DNA from: Halomontanus rarus
GTDB taxonomy: Archaea > Halobacteriota > Halobacteria > Halobacteriales > Natrialbaceae
Length of the DNA: 64,000 bases
Direction of reading: 5' to 3'
Assembly (NCBI RefSeq): GCF_017357405.1
Contig: NZ_CP071597.1
Coordinates: 434,001-498,000, forward strand
Shown here: piece after piece, positions 35,235 to 44,062 of the stretch
Position numbering within the stretch: the first letter of the stretch is position 1
Layout of the letters: each line of letters begins with the position of its first letter
Program-made: the position numbers and the translations under genes
Notes under the pieces: generated by a model
What the model was told of the DNA's origin: nothing
The model's input: the letters and a program-made list of their open reading frames with translations, nothing else
Database searches by the model: none

Positions 35235-35804
35235 ATGTACGAGGTCGAAGTGAAGGTACCCGCCGATCTCAAGGCCGTTCGCCGCCGTCTCCGCGCGCTC
35301 GGTGCCGAGTCGCTGGGTGCGGTCGCCCAGGAGGACACCTACTACGACGCGCCTCATCGGTCGTTTCCCGAGACCGACGAAGCGTTGCGGATTCGGCGCG
35401 AGTCCAGCGTCGACGAGCGAGGTGAAGACGACGACGCGACCGCGCGAGTCACCTACAAGGGGCCGCTGGTCGACGACGATTCGAAGACCCGCGAGGAACT
35501 CGAGACGGTCGTCGGCGACGACGAGACGTTCGACGGCATCCTCTCGAGCCTCGGATTCGAACCCGTCCCGACGGTGCGAAAGGAGCGCGAACGCTTCGTT
35601 CTCGAGGCGTTCGACGAGTACACGATCACGCTCGACGCGGTCGACGGCGTCGGCGAGTTCGTCGAGGTCGAGACCGACGCGGCGGAATCGGAACTCGAGG
35701 CCGCCCGCGACGGCGCCTACGCGGTGCTCGAGCGACTCGGTCTCGAGCCCGACGACCAGCTTCGGACCTCGTATCTCGAGTTGTTGCTCGACGGGAGCGG
35801 GTGA
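35235..35804 (+). CDS. cyaB: CYTH domain protein (class IV adenylate cyclase/ThTPase superfamily)
   Basis: A 189-residue CYTH-domain protein. The signature EVEVK at residues 3-7 (YEVEVKVPADL) opens the tunnel fold that holds triphosphates with metal; the rest shows the alternating acidic strands of the fold (YYDAPHRSFPETDEALRIRRE, VTYKGPL, EFVEVET). Activities in the superfamily include adenylate cyclase, thiamine triphosphatase and inorganic triphosphatase; the archaeal CyaB type is not defined. It is divergent from the FKBP gene, with only 92 bases between starts. Confidence 0.87.
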   Translation: MYEVEVKVPADLKAVRRRLRALGAESLGAVAQEDTYYDAPHRSFPETDEALRIRRESSVDERGEDDDATARVTYKGPLVDDDSKTREELETVVGDDETFDGILSSLGFEPVPTVRKERERFVLEAFDEYTITLDAVDGVGEFVEVETDAAESELEAARDGAYAVLERLGLEPDDQLRTSYLELLLDGSG

Positions 35805-36000
35805 AACGGTGACCCGGAGGTTCTGAGGCGCCGAACCGACCGTCTCGCGCGATTGGCGTTCGCCGACCCGTTTTCTTCTTCTATTCGTCTCGAGCGGTGA
35901 GAAAAGTAACGGAGAGTGACAGGAGACTGCATCGCAGTTATATTGGGTGGTGAAAAGATATTCGCAAGTTATAGAACGCCCCGCGACAAAAGACGGTCCA

Positions 36001-37206
36001 ATGACCGAGCGGAACATCCGAGTCGAGCCGATCGACCGGCGTGCAGTCGAGGATCAGGAGGTCGAAATCGTCGAACGAAAGGGGATCGGACACCCAGACT
36101 CGATCTCCGACGGGATCGCCGAGAGCGTCGCCGGGGCGCTCGCACAGGCGTATCTCGATCGCGTCGGCAAGGTACTCCACTTCAACACCGACGAGACGCA
36201 ACTCGTCGCCGGCGAGGCGGAACCCGCCTTCGGCGGCGGCGAGGTCGTCGACCCGATCTACCTCCTGATCGTCGGTCGCGCGACCAAACACTACGAGGGC
36301 ACCACGATCCCGACCGAACGCATCGCGCTCGAGGCGGCCCGCGACTACCTCGCGGAGAACATCCCGCAACTCGAGTTCGGGACGGACGTGATCGTCGACG
36401 TCAAACTCGGTGAGGGAAGCGGCGACTTGCAGGACGTCTTCGGCGAGGAGGGTGCGACGGTACCGATGGCCAACGACACGAGTTTCGGCGTCGGTCACGC
36501 GCCGCTCTCCGAGACCGAGGAGATCGTCCTCAACGCCGAACGGCGACTGAACGGCGAGTACGGCGACGACCACCCCGAACTCGGGTCGGACGTGAAGATC
36601 ATGGGCAAACGCGAGGACGACACGATCGACGTCACCGTCGCCGCGGCCATGATCGACGAACACGTCGCCGACATGGACGCCTACGCCGACGCCGTCGAGT
36701 CGGTCCGCGAGTACGTTGCGGACGTCGCCAGCGAGTACACCGATCGCGAGGTGAACGTCCACGTCAACACCGCCGACGACTACGAGGAGGGCTCGATCTA
36801 CCTCACCGTCACCGGCACCTCCGCCGAGCAGGGCGACGACGGCTCCGTCGGCCGCGGGAACCGTGCGAACGGGCTCATCACGCCGAACCGATCGATGTCG
36901 ATGGAGGCGACCAGCGGGAAGAACCCGGTCAATCACATCGGGAAGATCTACAACCTCCTCTCGACGGAGATCGCGGAGGCGGTCGTCGCCGACGTCGACG
37001 GTATTCGCGACCTTCGCGTGCGCCTGCTCAGCCAGATCGGACGCCCGATCGATCAGCCACACGTCGCCGACGTCCACGTCGTCACCGACGACGGTGTCGC
37101 ACTCGAGGACGTTCAGGGCGACATCGAGGCCATCGTCGACGAGCAACTCGCGGACGTGACGTCTATCACGCGCCGGGTTATCGACGGCGAACTCTCGACG
37201 TTCTGA
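36001..37206 (+). CDS. mat: S-adenosylmethionine synthetase, archaeal type
   Basis: A 401-residue archaeal methionine adenosyltransferase, which makes SAM from methionine and ATP. It is the archaeal family (different from bacterial MetK): start [12 protein letters not shown], then [34 protein letters not shown] and [14 protein letters not shown] all match. TATA-like GTTATAG lies at about -27 of the ATG at 36001; a longer frame from 35947 lacks likeness. Single-gene unit upstream of a NUDIX gene. Confidence 0.96.
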   Translation: MTERNIRVEPIDRRAVEDQEVEIVERKGIGHPDSISDGIAESVAGALAQAYLDRVGKVLHFNTDETQLVAGEAEPAFGGGEVVDPIYLLIVGRATKHYEGTTIPTERIALEAARDYLAENIPQLEFGTDVIVDVKLGEGSGDLQDVFGEEGATVPMANDTSFGVGHAPLSETEEIVLNAERRLNGEYGDDHPELGSDVKIMGKREDDTIDVTVAAAMIDEHVADMDAYADAVESVREYVADVASEYTDREVNVHVNTADDYEEGSIYLTVTGTSAEQGDDGSVGRGNRANGLITPNRSMSMEATSGKNPVNHIGKIYNLLSTEIAEAVVADVDGIRDLRVRLLSQIGRPIDQPHVADVHVVTDDGVALEDVQGDIEAIVDEQLADVTSITRRVIDGELSTF

Positions 37207-37356
37207 ACGGTTCCGGCGTTTTCTTTCTTTCTCGAGTTTTCGAGCGAGGGCGGTATTGCTCACCTCGAGGCGCGCGCCCGTCCGGCCGTCGGGTGGTAGC
37301 TCGAGGGCGGACGGGCCGAATCGAGGTATAAGTGATCTCCGGTGCAAATCGCGAGT

Positions 37357-37938
37357 ATGGGTACCGACCCGTTCGAATACTGTCCGTACTGCGGGAGCGG
37401 AGTGACCTCGATGGATCTCCCCACCGCGTACTACTGCGACTCCTGCGAGGAGTACGTCTTCGAGAACCCGGCGGCGAACGCTCGCGTGGCGGTCGTCGAC
37501 GACGATCGTATCCTCCTCGTCGAGATTGACGACGAGTTCCGGATCGACGATCCGCCGTACGACCACGACAGCGAGTGGATGCTCCCCGGCGGCCACGTCG
37601 AGGTCCCGGAACAGCCGCGCGAGGCGGCGAGTCGAGAACTCGAGGAGGAAACCGGCCTCGTCGCCGACCCGGCGGACCTCGAGTTGTTCGAGACGGTCTA
37701 CCGGCAAGTCGTCGAGGGGGCACACGCCGTGCTCAGCCTGTACGCGGTCGAGAAGGAGACCGCGGCAGGCACGCTGGAGGCGGGGGCGGACGCCGCAGAC
37801 GCTCGCTTCTGGACGCCGACCGAACTCGAGGCCGCCGACGCGTCGTTTCGCGAGCTGCACTTCGAGCCGCGCGAGTGCAGCGACCCGAAGTGGTGGGTGA
37901 AGGAGGCTCGCGAAGCCGTCACGGATCGGCCCTCGTGA
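37357..37938 (+). CDS. NUDIX hydrolase with N-terminal zinc ribbon
   Basis: A 193-residue NUDIX protein. The first 40 residues are a zinc ribbon with two CxxC pairs (CPYCG and CDSCE), then the Nudix fold with the box G-HVEVP-E-QPREAAS-REL-E-EE-T-G-L. The zinc-ribbon type resembles NADH pyrophosphatase-like and other NUDIX proteins; the substrate is unknown. The start at 37357 (MGTDPFEYC) has TATA-like GGTATAAGTG about 28 bases upstream, while an ATG at 37342 would sit inside the expected initiation region. Confidence 0.9.
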   Translation: MGTDPFEYCPYCGSGVTSMDLPTAYYCDSCEEYVFENPAANARVAVVDDDRILLVEIDDEFRIDDPPYDHDSEWMLPGGHVEVPEQPREAASRELEEETGLVADPADLELFETVYRQVVEGAHAVLSLYAVEKETAAGTLEAGADAADARFWTPTELEAADASFRELHFEPRECSDPKWWVKEAREAVTDRPS

Positions 37939-38014
37939 AGTTCTGGTTCCCTTTCGGTCGCTCACCCCCTTCGTCTCTCGGTACGTCCGCCGCTCGTAAC
38001 CCCCTTATAGCTCC

Positions 38015-38032
38015 GGGTCACTATCGTGACCC
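38015..38032. promoter_or_regulatory. perfect palindrome adjoining the thiI start
   Basis: GGGTCAC-TATC-GTGACCC, a seven-base perfect inverted repeat with a four-base centre, ends on the base before the ATG at 38033. The TATA-like CCTTATAG is at 38003-38010, so the palindrome covers the expected transcription start of a leaderless message. It fits a repressor operator; as RNA it would be too close to the start to leave a leader. Confidence 0.5.
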
Positions 38033-39223
38033 ATGCACCCGCCGGGAGCCGACACCGTCCTCCTCCGCCACGGTGACGTGAACACCAAGAGCAACACCGT
38101 CAAGCGGTACATGGAGGGGATACTCGTCGAGAACCTCGAGGCACTCCTCGACGACCGCGAGGTCCCCGGCGACGTCGAACAACGCTGGAACCGGCCGCTG
38201 ATCCATACGACCGAAGACGACGTGGAGGCCGCACTCCAGACCGCGACCGACGCCTTCGGCGTCGTCTCCGCGAGCGCCTGCCGTCGGGTCGAGCCGGAGC
38301 CGGAAGCGATCTACGAGGTCCTCGTCGAAGCCGCTCGCGAACACTACGACGGGGGCACCTTCGCCGTCGACGCCCGCCGCGCGGAGAAGGACCTGCCGTT
38401 TACCAGCGAGGACATCGCCCGCGGGGGCGGGACCGCCATCTGGGAGGCCGTCGAGGAGCACGGAACGTTCGACCCCGAAGTCGACCTCGACGACCCCGAC
38501 ATCACGTTCGGCGTCGAGGTTCACGACGACGTCGCGTTCGTCTACCTCGAGTCGGTCGACGGGCCGGGCGGCCTCCCGCTCGGTTCGCAGGCGCCGATGG
38601 TCGCGCTCGTCAGCGGCGGCATCGACTCGCCGGTCGCCGCCTACGAGATCATGAAACGCGGGAGTCGCGTGATCCCGGTCTACGTCGACCTCGGCGATTA
38701 CGGCGGCCCCGACCACGAGGCGCGGGCGATGGAGACGGTCGCCACCCTCTCGCAATACGCGCCGAACTTCGACACGAGCGTCTACCGCGTGCCGGGCGGA
38801 GAGACCGTCGCCCTCCTCGCCGAAACCATGGAGGAAGGGCGGATGCTCTCGCTGCGCCGGTTCTTCTACCGAATCGCCGAACAGATCGCCGAGCACACCA
38901 ACGCCAGCGGCATCGTCACCGGCGAGGCGATCGGCCAGAAGTCGAGCCAGACCGGCCAAAACTTCGCCGCCACCAGCCGCGTAACCGACCTCCCTATCCA
39001 CCGGCCGCTGCTCACCTGGGACAAACAGGACATCGTCGCCCGCGCCCGCGAAATCGGCACCTACGACGACTCGACGATCAACGCCGGCTGTAACCGCATC
39101 GCCCCCGACCGCGCCGAGACCAACGCCCAACTCGAGCGGCTGCTCGACGTCGAACCGGACGACTTACTCGAGCGGGCGGAGGTCGCCGCGAGGGAGGCGA
39201 CGTTGATCGAGATCGGGGGTTGA
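38033..39223 (+). CDS. thiI: tRNA 4-thiouridine/thiazole synthetase ThiI (rhodanese-less)
   Basis: A 396-residue ThiI, which adenylates tRNA uridine 8 (and serves thiamine thiazole synthesis) for sulfur insertion. Order: N-terminal ferredoxin-like/THUMP region (about 1-170), then a PP-loop pyrophosphatase domain with SGGIDSPVA near residue 198. The C-terminal rhodanese domain of bacterial ThiI is absent, as usual in archaea, so the sulfur donor must be another protein. Conserved GQKSSQTGQNFAAT and the Cys in NAGCNRIAP are kept. The ATG at 38033 follows directly on the palindrome at 38015-38032. Confidence 0.94.
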   Translation: MHPPGADTVLLRHGDVNTKSNTVKRYMEGILVENLEALLDDREVPGDVEQRWNRPLIHTTEDDVEAALQTATDAFGVVSASACRRVEPEPEAIYEVLVEAAREHYDGGTFAVDARRAEKDLPFTSEDIARGGGTAIWEAVEEHGTFDPEVDLDDPDITFGVEVHDDVAFVYLESVDGPGGLPLGSQAPMVALVSGGIDSPVAAYEIMKRGSRVIPVYVDLGDYGGPDHEARAMETVATLSQYAPNFDTSVYRVPGGETVALLAETMEEGRMLSLRRFFYRIAEQIAEHTNASGIVTGEAIGQKSSQTGQNFAATSRVTDLPIHRPLLTWDKQDIVARAREIGTYDDSTINAGCNRIAPDRAETNAQLERLLDVEPDDLLERAEVAAREATLIEIGG

Positions 39224-39431
39224 GCCGGGTACCGTCTCCGTCCTCGATCGAGTCGACGTTCTGCCGGGTTCTCCACACCTGTGTTTGTGACGCTCGTCGG
39301 TCGTGTCGAAGATCAACCGAGACGCTTCTCGCCGAAGACGACGGTAACCGGCGTGAACCCCACATGCGTCCGAACATACATTATTGTCAACGTACGTAAA
39401 TTTGATGCCGATCGAAGTGGTACCATGTGGC

Positions 39432-40121
39432 ATGCGCCGACGAGGCGTACTGGCGGCGCTCGCCGCGAGCACGGGAGGGCTGGCATCGCTCCCCACAGGG
39501 ACACTGGCAGGGGTTCAGGACTCTCTGGGGGTGAACATCACACAGACGTCGTCACCGGTCACGGGTGGCGCGTACCTCGAGGTCGTGGTCTCGGTCGGGA
39601 ACGGCGCTACGCACGAAGTGACGAACACGCTGGAACTGTACGACTCGAGCGACACGCTTCTCGACAGCCGGGAGGTGACGCTCCCGGGTGAGGCGACCGA
39701 AATCGTCACGCTCGGCTACGTGACCTACGAGACGCGGGTCGACGTGACGTTCCCGATCACCGTTCGCAGTGCGAGGGACGCCGATAGCACGGACGTGACG
39801 GTGAACGCGATCGACCCGGACGCGAGTCTGGGCGTCAACATCGCCCGGACGCTCGACCCCGTGACGGGCGGCGACTACCTCGAGGTCCAAGTGTCGGTCG
39901 GGAACGGCGCTACCCACGAGGTGACCGACACGATAGAGTTGCTGGACTCGAGTGGCACCGTCCTCGACAGCCGGGAGATGACCCTATACGGAGAATCGAC
40001 CGAGTATATCGCGCTGGGGTGGGAGACCTACCCGGTCGCGAACACCGTCGAGTTCCCGGTGACCGTCCGGAGCAGCGGGGATCGCGACAGCGAGCGGGTC
40101 ACCGTTCACGGCACCGGCTAA
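39432..40121 (+). CDS. secreted protein with two tandem beta-sandwich domains
   Basis: A 229-residue exported protein. Signal: MRRRGVLAALAASTGGLASL with a Tat-like RRR and a hydrophobic run, cut near LPTGTLAG. Two domains of about 95 residues follow, each starting LGVNI..T..PVTGG.YLEV..SV and containing GNGATHEVT; they are clear duplicates and look like CARDB/immunoglobulin-like modules. The TATA-like TAAATTT (39397-39403) favours the start at 39432 over ATGs at 39405 and 39384, which lie beside or before it. Probably a cell-surface or extracellular protein; no enzyme motif. Confidence 0.72.
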   Translation: MRRRGVLAALAASTGGLASLPTGTLAGVQDSLGVNITQTSSPVTGGAYLEVVVSVGNGATHEVTNTLELYDSSDTLLDSREVTLPGEATEIVTLGYVTYETRVDVTFPITVRSARDADSTDVTVNAIDPDASLGVNIARTLDPVTGGDYLEVQVSVGNGATHEVTDTIELLDSSGTVLDSREMTLYGESTEYIALGWETYPVANTVEFPVTVRSSGDRDSERVTVHGTG

Positions 40122-40321
40122 AAGGGTGTGCCCGTCGCCCATCCGCCGACTGATGCGGTTTGCTGTGGTGATGTACCGGTGGAACCGTAGACCGATCGCG
40201 GTTGACCGGGATGATTTACAGGAGACCGCACGACGTGCGGATTCGGCGGCTGGTCGAATCGGCCGACGACCGGTACCGAGAGACGAAACCCACATTACGC
40301 TGACGCTCCCACTCTCTACCA

Positions 40322-40918
40322 GTGACGCGTGTCTGTCTCCTCGGTTCCCCGGAGGTGAACTTGCAGTACGAACTCCTCTCTCGAGAGACCTCGCGGGACG
40401 CCCTCGCGACCTACGAGCTGGAGCGCCCGTTCGAGAACACGCTGGCGGTTCGCACCGTGAGCGTCGGTGCGGCGGTCTCGCTGCTCAACGACCTCCAGTG
40501 GTACCTCGTGCGATTCGTCGACGAAGCGATCGTCCAAGAACCCAGCGTGAGCGACACCGAGTGGCTCTCGCGCGGACTGGCCGAGACGCTTCGAAACGGC
40601 GAAATCCACCCCGACGAGACCGGCGAATTTCTGAAGGTGTACGGGCTCGAGGCGGCCGACGCCGCCGTCAGTGCTGGCACAGATACGAGTACAGAAACGG
40701 GGACGGGAGCGACCGCGACGCCGGGGAACACCGGCAGGGGTGAGACGGAATCCGAGACACAGGCGGAACCGGAGACGGAAGCGACAGGCTACACCGCCGA
40801 CCGCCTCGTCGAACCGCTCTACGTCCGACGAACCGACGGCGAGATCCCGGAGTACGACCTCCGCGACGTCGACGACACCCTCGTCGTCCGCCTGACCGAA
40901 GGTGAGTTCTCGCCGTGA
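40322..40918 (+). CDS. DUF5804-like haloarchaeal protein with a low-complexity linker
   Basis: A 198-residue protein from a GTG start. Residues 1-110 (TRVCLLGSPEVNLQYELLSRETSRD, AVSLLNDLQWYLVRFVDEA) match the haloarchaeal family that I know as DUF5804. A Thr/Gly/Glu-rich, probably disordered linker separates this from a short C-terminal strand region (EYDLRDVDDTLVVRLTEGEF). Its stop overlaps the GTG start of the hydrolase gene by four bases, so the two form a translational pair. TATA-like CACATTACG lies near -30. Function unknown. Confidence 0.75.
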   Translation: MTRVCLLGSPEVNLQYELLSRETSRDALATYELERPFENTLAVRTVSVGAAVSLLNDLQWYLVRFVDEAIVQEPSVSDTEWLSRGLAETLRNGEIHPDETGEFLKVYGLEAADAAVSAGTDTSTETGTGATATPGNTGRGETESETQAEPETEATGYTADRLVEPLYVRRTDGEIPEYDLRDVDDTLVVRLTEGEFSP

Positions 40919-41784
40919 GCGCACCCGTCGGCGGGACCGGCGTGACGACGATCGACGGCTGCCGTCTCTCCTACCGCCGCGCCGGGACCGAGGGGCCGCC
41001 GATCGTCTTGCTCCACGGCGGCGGCATCGACGACGCGAGCCTCTCCTGGCGCCACACGATCGACGACCTCGCCGACGACCACCGGGTCTACGCCCCCGAC
41101 TGGCCCGGCTACGGCGACAGCGACGACGGCCTCGAGCACTCGACGGAGAGCTACGTCGCGATTCTCGAGGCGTTTCTCGATAGCGTGGGTCTGAGCGAGG
41201 ACGAACCGGTCACGCTGGCCGGCATCTCCATGGGCGGGGCAGCGGCACTCGGGTTCGCGCTCGACCATCCCGACCGAGTGTCGCGACTGGTGCTCGTCGA
41301 CAGCTACGGACTCGGCCGACGCATCCCGGCGGGGTCGCTCTGGAAGACCCTCGCCCACGTGCCGGGCGCGAACGCGCTGGGCTGGGCGACGCTCGGCACC
41401 TCGCTCGAGGCCGCTCGGATGGGGCTGGGGAACGTCGTCGCCGACGCCGGCGACCTCCCACGGACGTTCGTCGAGGAGTTCTACGACCGAGCCCGAAAGC
41501 CCGGCGCCGGCCGCGCGTTCGAGGCGTTCCAGCGGGTCGAACTCGCCGGCGACGGGACTGCGCTGACGAACTACGCCGATCGCCTCGAGTCGCTGTCGAT
41601 TCCGACGCTGCTCGTCCACGGCGCGGCGGATCCGCTCTTTCCCGTCGAGTGGTCCGTGCGCGCGGCCGATCGCCTGCCGAACGCTCGACTCGAGGTGCTC
41701 GAGGACTGTGGCCACTGGCCGACGCGGGAACGACCCGAGGAGTTCAACGCGATTTTGCGGGCGTTTCTCGAGCGGTCTCGCTGA
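40915..41784 (+). CDS. alpha/beta hydrolase
   Basis: A 289-residue hydrolase of the esterase/epoxide hydrolase-like fold. Nucleophile Ser in GISMGGA, acid in HGAADPLFPV and His in DCGHWPTRERP are all at the expected spacing, with the oxyanion HGGGIDD near residue 40. A GTG at 40915 is the start and overlaps the upstream DUF5804-like stop (GTGA). The substrate is not predictable. It converges on a small hypothetical gene. Confidence 0.85.
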   Translation: MSAPVGGTGVTTIDGCRLSYRRAGTEGPPIVLLHGGGIDDASLSWRHTIDDLADDHRVYAPDWPGYGDSDDGLEHSTESYVAILEAFLDSVGLSEDEPVTLAGISMGGAAALGFALDHPDRVSRLVLVDSYGLGRRIPAGSLWKTLAHVPGANALGWATLGTSLEAARMGLGNVVADAGDLPRTFVEEFYDRARKPGAGRAFEAFQRVELAGDGTALTNYADRLESLSIPTLLVHGAADPLFPVEWSVRAADRLPNARLEVLEDCGHWPTRERPEEFNAILRAFLERSR

Positions 41785-41794
41785 GAGGGCGAGG

Positions 41795-42094
41795 TCAGTG
41801 TTCCGGACCGGCGTCGTCCGGCGCCTCCTCGAGCAGCGACTCGGCCTGCTCTCGAAGCGATCCCTGGAGCGCTCCGTCGTCGACGAGCGTCTGCAACTTC
41901 GATTTGCACTGGGGATGGGCTAACCCCGACAGCGCCCGCTCGCGATACTCCGTCTCGAGGTCGTCGGTTCGGGCGAGGTCGGCGAGTCGATTGCAGTCGT
42001 TCGCGGTCTCGAGTTGGCCGATCGCGCGTTCGCGGGCCTCGCTATCGCTCGATTCGTCGGTTGCGATTTCGAAGTTCTCTTCGGGTGTGCTCAT
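41795..42094 (-). CDS. small helical-repeat hypothetical protein
   Basis: A 99-residue acidic, probably all-helical protein that reads like two HEAT-like or other alpha-solenoid turns (ESSDSEARERAIGQLETANDC and ETEYRERALSGLAHPQCKS, followed by DDGALQGSLREQAESL). Two Cys occur, in NDCN and PQCK. The start at 42094 is preferred; the longer frame upstream is Arg-rich and lacks family style. I do not recognise a named family. Confidence 0.7.
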   Translation of the reverse strand: MSTPEENFEIATDESSDSEARERAIGQLETANDCNRLADLARTDDLETEYRERALSGLAHPQCKSKLQTLVDDGALQGSLREQAESLLEEAPDDAGPEH

Positions 42095-42184
42095 GGCCCG
42101 ACGACGTTCGGCAGCCAGGGAAATAGTCCTGGGGCCGACGTGCGCATGCGCTCGGTCAGCGGTGACGTGCGAGCGCGGACGCAA

Positions 42185-43183
42185 TCAATCGAACAGCCCG
42201 GTCGAGAGGTACCGCTCGCCGCTGTCCCAGAAGACGGTGACGACCAGCGGGCAGTCGTCGAGTTGGCCGCCGTCGGTCTCGGGCGTCGACTGCGCACGGA
42301 TCTCTGCCTCTCCGCGTTCGCTCGCGAACGCGTCGGGAACCTCGGGACAGTTCAGTTCGGGGGCCGCGATCCGCTCTGCGACACGCCGGGAGACCAGACT
42401 CGTCGCCCCGCTCGACTGACCGACGAGGATCCCCTCCTCGCGGGCGAGCCGCCGACACTCCACCTCGGCGTCCTCGAGCTTTACGGTCTCGACGGAGTCG
42501 ATGAGGTCGGTATCGAGATTGTCGCTGACGAATCCGGGGCCCATCCCCTGGAACTCGTCCTCACCGGACTCGCCGGTCGAGAGGACGGCGTTCCGTGCGG
42601 GTTCGACTGCGATAATCTCCACCTCGGGAAACTCCTCGCGAAGCCGCCGACCGACGCCGCTGAGCGTCCCGCCGGTCCCGACGCCGGCGACGAAGGCGTC
42701 GACCTCGCGGTCGCCGACCTGGTCGACGATCTCCTCGCCGGTCGTCCGATAGTGAGCCTCGGGATTCGCTGGGTTCTCGAACTGGCCGAGCTGGACCGCG
42801 CCCTCGGCTTCGAGCTCGTCGGCACGTTCGCGGGCCGTCTCCATGTTCCCCTCGACGAGCTCGAGGTCGGCGCCGTAGGCGGCCATGATCCGACGGCGCT
42901 CCACGGACTTCGAGGCGGGCATGACGATCGTGAGATCGTAGCCGCGGGCGGCGCAGACGAGCGCGAGGCCGATGCCGGTGTTTCCGCTCGTCGGTTCGAC
43001 GATCCGGTCGCCCGACTCGAGCGTGCCGTCGCGTTCGGCCGCCCGGACCATCGCCATCGCCGGTCGGTCCTTCGCGGAGCCGCCGGGGTTGAACGACTCC
43101 AGCTTGGCGGCGACGGTTACCCCCTCCGGTGAGTCGACCTGGACGAGCGGCGAGCCGATCGTGTCCAGGATACTTCCCTTCAT
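42185..43183 (-). CDS. cysK: cysteine synthase (O-acetylserine sulfhydrylase)
   Basis: A 332-residue PLP-dependent fold-II enzyme that replaces the acetyl of O-acetylserine by sulfide to form cysteine. PLP Lys38 is in FNPGGSAKDR, the substrate loop is TSGNTGIGLA, and GTGGTLSGVG holds the phosphate. The start at 43183 (MKGSILDTIGSPLV) matches the family; the longer frame to 43270 does not. A TATA-like TTTACG lies near -27. In some archaea such genes accept O-phosphoserine, which cannot be decided here. Confidence 0.9.
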   Translation of the reverse strand: MKGSILDTIGSPLVQVDSPEGVTVAAKLESFNPGGSAKDRPAMAMVRAAERDGTLESGDRIVEPTSGNTGIGLALVCAARGYDLTIVMPASKSVERRRIMAAYGADLELVEGNMETARERADELEAEGAVQLGQFENPANPEAHYRTTGEEIVDQVGDREVDAFVAGVGTGGTLSGVGRRLREEFPEVEIIAVEPARNAVLSTGESGEDEFQGMGPGFVSDNLDTDLIDSVETVKLEDAEVECRRLAREEGILVGQSSGATSLVSRRVAERIAAPELNCPEVPDAFASERGEAEIRAQSTPETDGGQLDDCPLVVTVFWDSGERYLSTGLFD

Positions 43184-43623
43184 TAGTCTCGGGTAAGTGT
43201 TGGAGACGTAAACCCGTACTGGACCGTGCAGGTTGTGCCGGTGACTGTTCGGCAGGCTCGAGTGGACCACAGTAGTTGTCTTGCGTGCGTCAGACGAGAG
43301 TCAGACGCGGGCGAACTACGATTCTGTTAAGCGGCTCATAATAAGGTAGGTGGCCCCCGGACTGGAACACGTATCCCCGACGAGTGGAGTCCGATTCAAC
43401 CACCTACCGCAACTACCATCACCATCTCGGTACTCGGTCACCATCTCGCAACCTCACCACCTGCGACGAGGAACCGCTCGGCGGGGATAACGGCCCTTGC
43501 CTTTACTCGAGTCGAGTTCGACCAGCGCAGAGTCATCGAGAAACGCCGAAGACGAGTGTTGCGATGACCAGTATCGAGAGTCGAGAGTCAAGAGTTAAGC
43601 CTGCAGACCCGCTACGGCCCCTC
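43184..43623. other. divergent intergenic region with a nested hairpin
   Basis: Between cysK and the thioredoxin-like gene, 440 bases without a gene I can support. It contains the nested inverted repeat at 43345-43408 (separate entry), an ACTCGAGT palindrome near 43504, and the thioredoxin promoter (AGTTAAG near 43591). Confidence 0.5.
43345..43408. ncRNA. candidate structured RNA: nested two-stem inverted repeat
   Basis: Outer arms GGTAGGTGG (43345-43353) and CCACCTACC (43400-43408) pair perfectly; inside, CGGACT (43358-43363) pairs with AGTCCG (43388-43393), leaving a 24-base loop and a small internal loop. Such coaxial pairing is unlikely by chance in this short space. It is not a tRNA (no cloverleaf). 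Strand and function are undetermined; a protein site or the stem of a small RNA are both possible. Confidence 0.4.
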
Positions 43624-43998
43624 ATGAGCCTCGAAACCATGCGTCCGACGCCGACGTGGGACGCCCCGTCGTACGAAGACACCGTCGACATCCTCGCCGC
43701 CCACCGCGACGAACTCACCTACAAAGTGTGGGGCGGCGACTGGTGCAAGGACTGTCGCGCACTCCTGCCGGACTTCGGCGCCGCCCTCGAGGCAGCCGAG
43801 GTTCCCGACGACCGGATCGACGAAATCGCCGTCGACGACGACAAACAGGGTCCCGGCGTCGAGGAGTACGACATCGAGTACATTCCGACGATCGTCGTCC
43901 TCGACGACGACGGCAAGGAAGTTACCCGCTTCGTCGAAGAAGAGCCCCTCCCGCCGGCGGTCTGGCTGGCCGAGCAGCTCGAGGCCGAACTCGAGTAA
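43624..43998 (+). CDS. thioredoxin-like protein (WCKDC)
   Basis: A 124-residue thioredoxin-fold protein with active-site Cys41-Lys-Asp-Cys44 in WGGDWCKDCRALLP and the cis-Pro loop in YIPTIVVLDDD. The WCxxC motif differs from the WCGPC of true thioredoxin, so it is a specialised disulfide or thiol protein, cytosolic as no signal is present. The start at 43624 (MSLETMRPTPTW) has AGTTAAG near -30; a longer frame from 43384 is a shadow of upstream noise. It converges on the DUF255 gene. Confidence 0.85.
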   Translation: MSLETMRPTPTWDAPSYEDTVDILAAHRDELTYKVWGGDWCKDCRALLPDFGAALEAAEVPDDRIDEIAVDDDKQGPGVEEYDIEYIPTIVVLDDDGKEVTRFVEEEPLPPAVWLAEQLEAELE

Positions 43999-44062
43999 GC
44001 TACGACCCTGTCGTTCTGTGCTGTTCTCTTTCGCCTTCTCGTTCGGTTTCACCGATTCACGT

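Noticed and set aside
35938..37965. A 675-codon minus-strand frame opposite methionine adenosyltransferase
   Set aside because: Antisense shadow; Val/Asp/Arg bias and no start context, while the + strand encodes a complete archaeal MAT.
37939..38032. Thiamine riboswitch before thiI
   Set aside because: The gene appears leaderless, with no room for a TPP aptamer between the TATA element and the ATG; only a short palindrome is present.
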